The translations under genes were made by a program, and so were the position numbers. Under the pieces are notes generated by a model, which saw only the letters and a list, made by a program, of their open reading frames with translations, did no database searches and was not told where the DNA came from. From Areca catechu (taxonomy: Eukaryota > Streptophyta > Magnoliopsida > Arecales > Arecaceae): DNA of 64,000 nucleotides. This document shows positions 57,561 through 64,000 of the stretch, in pieces. How positions within the stretch are numbered: position 1 is the stretch's first letter; the number at the start of each line of letters is the position of its first letter. The stretch is from NCBI GenBank assembly GCA_021397845.1, contig CM038046.1:2151001-2215000 (forward strand), read 5' to 3'.

Positions 57561-58535
57561 TTTGGTGGGTGCCCGAACTGGCCCCACAGCATTTATCTTT
57601 TTTACAATCAAGAAAACTTATCAATACAATGCATGCAGGTTTAAAATTCCATCCTGGTTGTCGAACCGTGTTCGGAAGAACCACCGGCACCCACTGGATA
57701 GCACAAATAGAATGGCGGGGCTCTGTACATTTTGAAGGGCAGGAGGACGAATGGAAAGGCGGTGACGAACAAGAAAAAATATGAAAGGTGTGCAACCGTT
57801 TCTTTTATCTTATGTTTTTTCTTTTTTTAAAATCAGGAAGGGGACTCAGGGGGGTGTCCCATGAGTCTCACCTGTCAATCTGGGCATCCTGATCTTACCA
57901 CATTACCAACTTCTTAATTCATGTAACACTCGGGGCCGCCTTCTCTCTATAAATCTTTATATTAATTGCCCTCCCCTTCCAGGCGTGGGCAACCAAGTTA
58001 TCTCCCGTACCAGTACTTGTGTGCAGCGAAAGCATCGTTATGGGAGCAATCTCATATCCCTTCTCGAGAAAGGACCTACGTGTCTGCATAAAGTATCCAC
58101 CAAGGCATGTGGATGGTTGATTCACGCGACACCTTTTGTTATCAAATGGCATCCGCTACCTTGCTCAGACGGATGATGCGACGGTGATTCATCGATCCTA
58201 TCCTTGATATATACATATCTAGCAGTATATTTATACTTACCAAAAATAATTTTATTAAATTGAAAAAATAAAATTTAAAATATTTAGTTATAATTCAAAC
58301 ATAATCTTAAATAACAAGCTACATATCATTTTGGTAAAAGATTAATTTAATTTTGAAGAATAATGAGTTATTTTTCGATATATATTTACATATTTTTTTT
58401 ATTAAATTCTTTCTTTACATTAATTTTTCATCTTTTTCTCGATTAATTTCTTCGCATCTCCATCCATGTCCCTTTTTTTTTCAGATTTTTTGATTTTTTT
58501 TAATATCTTTCTCCCTTCCATCCATATCCTTTTGT

Positions 58536-58566
<31 letters not shown>

Positions 58567-59933
58567 TCGAATTAATTTTCTCATTTCCATTCATATCCCT
58601 GATTAATCTATTCCCATCTTCATCCACCTCTTGTTTTTCCCAACTTTCTTATATATAAAAACTTTTTTTTATTTTAATATTTTCTTATCTCCATCTATAT
58701 CCTCTCGCATTCATGAACTTTTTTTTTTTTTTCAAATCCTTCTACCGATTTTTTAACTTTTTTATGTATTAAAAAATCAAATTAGAGCAATGATTTATGT
58801 CTTGATAGTCTATTTCCGTTCAAAGAGTTCTTGTTTTTATAAAAAACTTATGATTCATTTCCTGTTCGTGCATTTAAACTTTCTAAAGTTTGTAATTAAA
58901 AAATATAAAAATAGAAATATAAAACTTTATATTTAAATAAATTTAGAATTATCTTAGATTTTTTTTTTTTTTATCATTCTTTCATTTAAAAGTAGTTTTT
59001 TTTATTATTATTATCAACCAGAGACATAGGGTAAACTGTTTTTATAATTTAAAAAAGCATTACGGTATCAACTGTCGATAAAAAATATTTTTTTTATCGA
59101 ATATTAAATTTTAGTAATAAAAAAAAAAAAAAAATTTATCTCATCCCAAACAGACCTGATCTGGCGATCCACCGTGATGGTGGCCAGACAGCAGATTTAG
59201 TCAATAAGACCCGTAAATAGAATGCTGGTTGCCTGTCATCATATTGAAAGCAACACGTACTCCCAGGTGCCCATGTCGTTCGGTGGATGAATCATACGAT
59301 GCACCAGCACCACTTCGATCACCTCCTCTCGGGCCAACTCATCATGCGCGGTAATTAGCCCACATAAAGAAGAAAAATTAATTAGCATGATGCACGGTTT
59401 AAATTGGTGCGTATAATTTGCCCATCAGATGCTTAGGTAAGAGAGATGATGTGCTGATATTATATTGCTAGCTTTATCGTACAAAATATGGAATGAAATG
59501 AGCTAACTACAATAATTAAGTTGACAGCCAGTCATACAATATACTTATGCATTGATATTCGACATGGAGGCAGTTAATTACCAAGAGTCTGGGATGCTTG
59601 ATGAACGAGGATCCGTTGATCTGAGCTGGTACAAGACTTGATGAGATTTTGGTTACAGCTAGAGTTTGATCTTAAATGTGGGATATTAGAGATCTAGCTG
59701 CCAAATTTGGCCGTTGCGTACCCACCACAAGTGGGACCTGCGGTTGCTTGGACTGATGTATTTATAAATTAGGCCAACCACATGAATATCTTAAGTTGGA
59801 AACTGTTGGTGGGGAGGGAGAAGAAGACCTAACTGGTGGAATAGTAGGCCAACACACGGCTGAGAGAGGGAAGGACCACCACTCACAACATGATTCCCTT
59901 ATATTGCCCTTCTTACCCTCCTTCCAATCTCCA

Positions 59934-59935
<2 letters not shown>
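57561..59935. other. AT-rich spacer
   Basis: No supported gene. 58220-59150 is very AT-rich, with (TTA)n at about 58540-58567, many poly-T runs, and repeated TTCTC..CCATCCATATCC words at about 58445-58700 (four degenerate copies). Confidence 0.5.

Positions 59936-59987
<52 letters not shown>
59936..59987. repeat. (TA)26 microsatellite
   Basis: An uninterrupted TA run of 52 bases. Confidence 0.95.
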
Positions 59988-59988
<1 letters not shown>

Positions 59989-60639
59989 CCTATACTCTTC
60001 CCCAAAAAAATAAATAAATAAAATGAAATCCATACTCTTACTGCATGATGATTTGAGGTGTGAGCATGTTCGGGCTCCCTTAGGTCATTGATTGGTCATA
60101 TGATAACATTAACCCATGACTTTTTCCTCGACTTTGTCGGGCAGCCGATGATGATGCTTTTTAGAGCTGGGTACTCCCTTTCCTACCAGAATAAAAAAAG
60201 AGACGGATACTCGCTCGACAGGTTGACAACCAACGTGATCGATCTCTCGCAGATCCCACCTCATTCGCCAACGCCCAGTCCCAGGCGTAGTGCCCCTAAT
60301 TATTGGGCATCTCAATGATTGCCTTATTAAACACATAGCAAAAAATAAAATAAAAAAGCGGTGCCTGGTATCTTGCAGCAGTCGAGTGATGAGCAACAAT
60401 TTTCACCGTTCATTTGGAGGCCTCGTCACTCAATTTAACGCCAGTGCACCGATAAAAAGTTTCGTACGGTTTTTCTTCTTGAATGGCTACCACGTCGGTC
60501 CTCCTCCTCTTCTTTTGATAAAATATTCAATTCGAAGGACAAGATTAGATACTGTTGACATGAAATTCTTTTTTTCGATCGGACAGAATTTTCAGTTTGC
60601 ATGTATCACTTCCTGATACATCTGTAAAATAAATATCTG
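59988..60639. other. Spacer without recognised gene
   Basis: Short open frames on both strands (60088-60318, 60109-60399, 60290-60616) show no family features I can name. Confidence 0.45.
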
Positions 60640-61446
60640 ATTAAAATTGTTCATAACGCTTCGATATCTAAATCAGAGACGGGCTTCATCCACAGAATGG
60701 AGAAGAGGATTCGACGGAGAGGAGCTGGACTCTCTGGTTTTCAAGAATATCTTGTATCCTTATCTCGAGCCTTCTCTCTTATCGTTATTTATAAGAGGCT
60801 GTTCAACCTACGGTCCCGTCCTTCCTCCGGCGGTTACGATGGGGAATCAAATCTTTTCCCATAATTCGCAATCGTGGATTGTCGTCGAACGGTTCCGGCC
60901 AGACCGGAGACGTTGCAGCTGGAGTTGCGCACCATGATTGTCCCGGATATAGTCGATAGTAACCGTTGGTAACCGTTGCTTATCGTGCTTGTAGAGATTT
61001 GAGACAGATCATGGATCTATCTTCAGACTTCCCTTTTTAGGAAGATTTCCATAATCAGATCGGGAATGTCTTCATCCTCGGATCCTCTCGAGACATATCG
61101 AAGATCCTGTCTTCGGCATAGATAGAAGACTTGATCTTTGTTGTGGACCGGAGACCGTGTCTTGTCATGAACCCAAGACCGTGTCTTCGGGAGTTGGTGG
61201 GGGTCATCCCTCGGATCAGGTTGAGGGTCTCATCTTCGAGGGCAGATGGACTCGGTCTTCGACGAAGGTCGAAGACATAATCCGAAGGCCTTGCCTTCGG
61301 ATGCTATGGGTCCATGAAGAGCTTCGGCTTGCCCGTAGGTTGCTTGGTTTTTTCAGAACACCTGGATCCGAAGTTTATGGTTTCGAAGAAATGTCTTCGG
61401 CCGGTCTGAACCGACGGCCGGCTTGTTCTTGGACCACATATCCCAA
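60640..61446 (+). mobile_element. Possible LTR-derived fragment
   Basis: GC-richer island with TTTATAAGAGG (about 60788), resembling an LTR TATA box, then a downstream region with repeated GTCTTCGG and GAAGAC words, ending CCACATATCCCAACA at 61446. Neither a TG start nor a target-site duplication could be fixed, so this is tentative. It abuts the LINE remnant. Confidence 0.35.
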
Positions 61447-62740
61447 CAAATACAATCCAAAAAATCAGAAAAAACAAGATTTCTAGAATGTATAGGAGCA
61501 AGATACCACAAAACAGAACCCGCATGATAAGCAACAAAGGAAACAATCCAGTCCGTCACTGAGTTAGCCTCCCTATAGATATGGCGAACAGCGATGAAAG
61601 CACATCCTCGGAGGAGACAATATCCCGAATGATGGAATGCATCGACATAGAACTCGGCGCTTGCCTGACATAGAACTCAACGCTTGCCTGATCCAGGATA
61701 TAACAGTCGCCGAGTCTCCCTTAATAATCAAAAAATCTAGATGTAGGACCTGTCGGGCATAACAAATCCCTGCCCAGGTCGCCAACAGCTCCACTCCAAG
61801 GACCGAGGAATCAAAAATAGGCATCCCACCAGCAGTAAGAAAACCAAGCCTATGATCGCGGATAACAAAGGCAGCACCTCATGTCTATCCCGAAGGCTTC
61901 CATCGAAGGTAACAGTGAAGATGCGCGGAGGAGGGGGTTCCTAGGAAACAAAAACTCTCCGAGACGCTCGATAAATCGAAAAAGAATCCCAGATCTACGA
62001 AGACCTCACAGTCGAACTCCGAAGCTCAATAACAGAAGCCCTAGCTTTCTCAACAATCATCCTGGGGGAGTATCTGAGAGTTAAAGAGACTCATTTCTGG
62101 AGATCTAGATGCGGTAAGCAAGATAGGCCATAAAAGAAGTAGAAAAGCAGATCAGGTCCGAGCTCAATAATCCGAGGAAAGAATCCACCAAATCACTGTC
62201 CTGCTGGCAAACAGACCCAAACCCTGCCAAGATCCAAACCGACTCCACTCGAGTGCACAGAAACAGAGCATGGGCTTGCGACTCACGCTCAGACCCACAA
62301 GCCGAACAATCAGCGGGCATCGATAAGTCTCTCGGAACAAGAAGGTCTCGGGTAGGGAGGCGGTCCCAAGCGAGTTTTCAGAAGAATAGGGAAATCCTAG
62401 GATAAACCGGTAAAGACCAGATCCATGCCAAACTGCGAGTCACTTGAGGCACCGGAAAAACAAGGGGCATCGGATCAGATATGTGCACCTAGGAGGAGGT
62501 AGAATGTCTCCAAACTAAAGCGCGGGCGTAAGAAAAAACAGGTAGCATAATAAAGATGACCCGAACACCGAGAATATTCCAAAAAAATAGGTACGACCGC
62601 ATCATAATCCCATCAAGACCGATCTGGAAGTAAAAGATCAGTAATAGAGATCGTCGATGATGTGTGAATAGAAATAAAAATAGACCATCTAATCAAAAAA
62701 TATAGGAGATCCACGAGTCTATTATAAACATGATCGATGA
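61447..62740 (-). mobile_element. Second LINE remnant (3' part of ORF2)
   Basis: Minus-strand pieces match the end of the first LINE: CSACGSERESQAHALFLCTRVESVWILAGF (within 62320-62105, zinc-binding domain) and ELLATWAGICYARQVLHLDFLIIKGDSATVISWI (61824-61650, RNase H). Its 3' end has AATACAATCCAAAAAATC, similar to AATACAACCTAAAAAGTCC at 22697. Many stops separate the pieces. RT is mostly missing, so it is strongly 5'-truncated. Confidence 0.8.
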
Positions 62741-64000
62741 ACCATCATCCAGAAGCTGCTCCTCTTTCTTGACTCGGCACTCGCCGCACCATTATTATTT
62801 CAGCCTATTCCTCGGATGAGCTAACCGAACAGCACCACCATCGTGCTAACCGGGAATTTAGCTGTTTATGAAATGGAGTGGGGTTTCGCCTCCATTATCT
62901 CAAGACCAGTATCAGGACTCCGGAATAAAGCTTGGTCTCTTGAGAACATTTTGAAAGGTTGACTTAGGGGTGCTGTTTCTGGGCTTAAATATTCTGGTAA
63001 CAAGCTCATGATCAACAGACAGGATCGAAAAAATCACTGCCATAACTTTGTCAAGCAAACTCAACGTGGCCAGCCCCCACAAGGCATGCTTGCACCTAAT
63101 TAATTAAGCTGAACGACTCATGTGAAAGAAGGGAACGCACTTAATTTGACCGTTCCCCTGTTACCTCTGTACGTCAAGGAAACTCCAATTGCTTTGGGAA
63201 CGCAACAGAAAGCTTGGAATCTCCGGATCCCACGACGGCACCAACCGCCATGCCATAAATAGCAGCGGTTAAAAGTCGCTTCCCTTTAAAAACGTCGGAG
63301 AGGAAACCGGTAAAAGTACAGGTCTCCGCCTCCCAGCACGTTCCATTCGCTCCGGTTCTGGCCCTCCTTCTCTCACCTCATCCACTCCACCGTACGTCAC
63401 GTCGAGAGCTGAAACCACTTGATAACCCATCCCGCACGTTAAAAGATTCCCCTGGGCCGCGCCCAACTTGCCCCGTCGACTTGTCATACCATTTAAATCA
63501 TGCATATTAATTATTAAAATCTGAATAATGTCAAGTTGTTAACACGCCATTGTTTAGTCACAATGGTTAACCTGGAAAAACCGGATACTGGTTCTTATGG
63601 GACATCTTCATGCATCTCGTTGTTATCTTGATAATATTTTTTCAGCAATTCAGATCAAAGTGACAGCTTGATAGTATTAAAATCTAATAATAATAAGTTA
63701 AAACCGGATCTTCTTACAAAGCCTGATAGCGGGGATCGGTATGGTTGGCATTTTGTTCTTAGATTTACACGATCTAGGGTGAACTCGGTCAGGCTTTCGT
63801 CGCTCTTAGAAGACAGCGAACGACTAATTTGCAGTGGGGCGCACTATTTGGGAACATGGAGAACACCGCCGTGACAAGATCATACGGCGATCAGCCTGCG
63901 GTCACCCTGGAACGGGGGGTGCCACTGGTGTACCCGCATCAGACTCTCCGGCGATGTAACTGCTGTACCGGAAAAGTAGATGCTCACCCTGTGTCTGCCG
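62741..64000. other. Right-end spacer
   Basis: No recognised gene. 63190-63480 is GC-richer with CCATAAATAG (about 63254) and could be a promoter region of a gene beyond the window, but I cannot support that. Confidence 0.35.

Noticed and set aside
57289..57795. 168-residue minus-strand open frame
   Set aside because: Most of it is translated tandem ~95-bp repeat, and the rest matches no family I know.

Overview
This is nuclear DNA from a flowering plant, most likely a monocot and possibly a palm (inference from gene similarity, very long introns and the types of retroelement). About two thirds of the window is retroelement or satellite-like repeat. There is one clear host gene. No RNA gene, CRISPR array, prokaryotic operon or organelle insertion was recognised.

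Layout. 1-455 is a decayed LTR fragment. 456-4992 is AT-rich spacer with microsatellites, a C25 homopolymer and a 26-30 bp minisatellite. 4998-13865 is a complete Ty3/gypsy chromovirus (Tekay/Del type, minus strand) with two ~1.97 kb LTRs, primer-binding site, polypurine tract and perfect 5-bp target-site duplications. Its pol is open but its gag is broken. 16619-19564 is a solo LTR of a second gypsy family (Tat-like) that carries a long array of 117-bp repeats. 22659-27275 is a 5'-truncated, mutated LINE on the minus strand, set in ATC/TTA simple repeats.

30001-55548 is the host gene, a plant oxysterol-binding-protein-related lipid transfer protein of the ORP3 group. I could thread ten coding exons with matching phases and GT/AG borders to a 453-residue protein. 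Intron 1 (6.8 kb) holds a decayed Ty1/copia element and a MITE. Intron 2 (14.6 kb) holds a ~3 kb CATA-type minisatellite, a tandem duplication of that minisatellite, and an 8.8 kb retroelement inserted in the second copy. Exons 3-10 lie close together in the last 4 kb.

The most unusual object is the 8.8 kb insertion at 41512-50341. Its two ends are LTR copies in INVERTED orientation, so both outer ends are the U5 end of the LTR, yet the whole is flanked by one matching 5-bp duplication (CATAT). The empty site can be read from the other copy of the host duplication. Between the arms lie a truncated integrase (minus) and an antisense spliced accessory ORF of the PF04195 type (plus). This is not a normal LTR-retrotransposon product, and because it sits in an intron its transcript could fold into a ~1.7 kb RNA hairpin.

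55549-64000 is the ORP 3' region followed by spacer with short tandem repeats, a (TA)n tract, a possible LTR fragment and a second, short LINE remnant.
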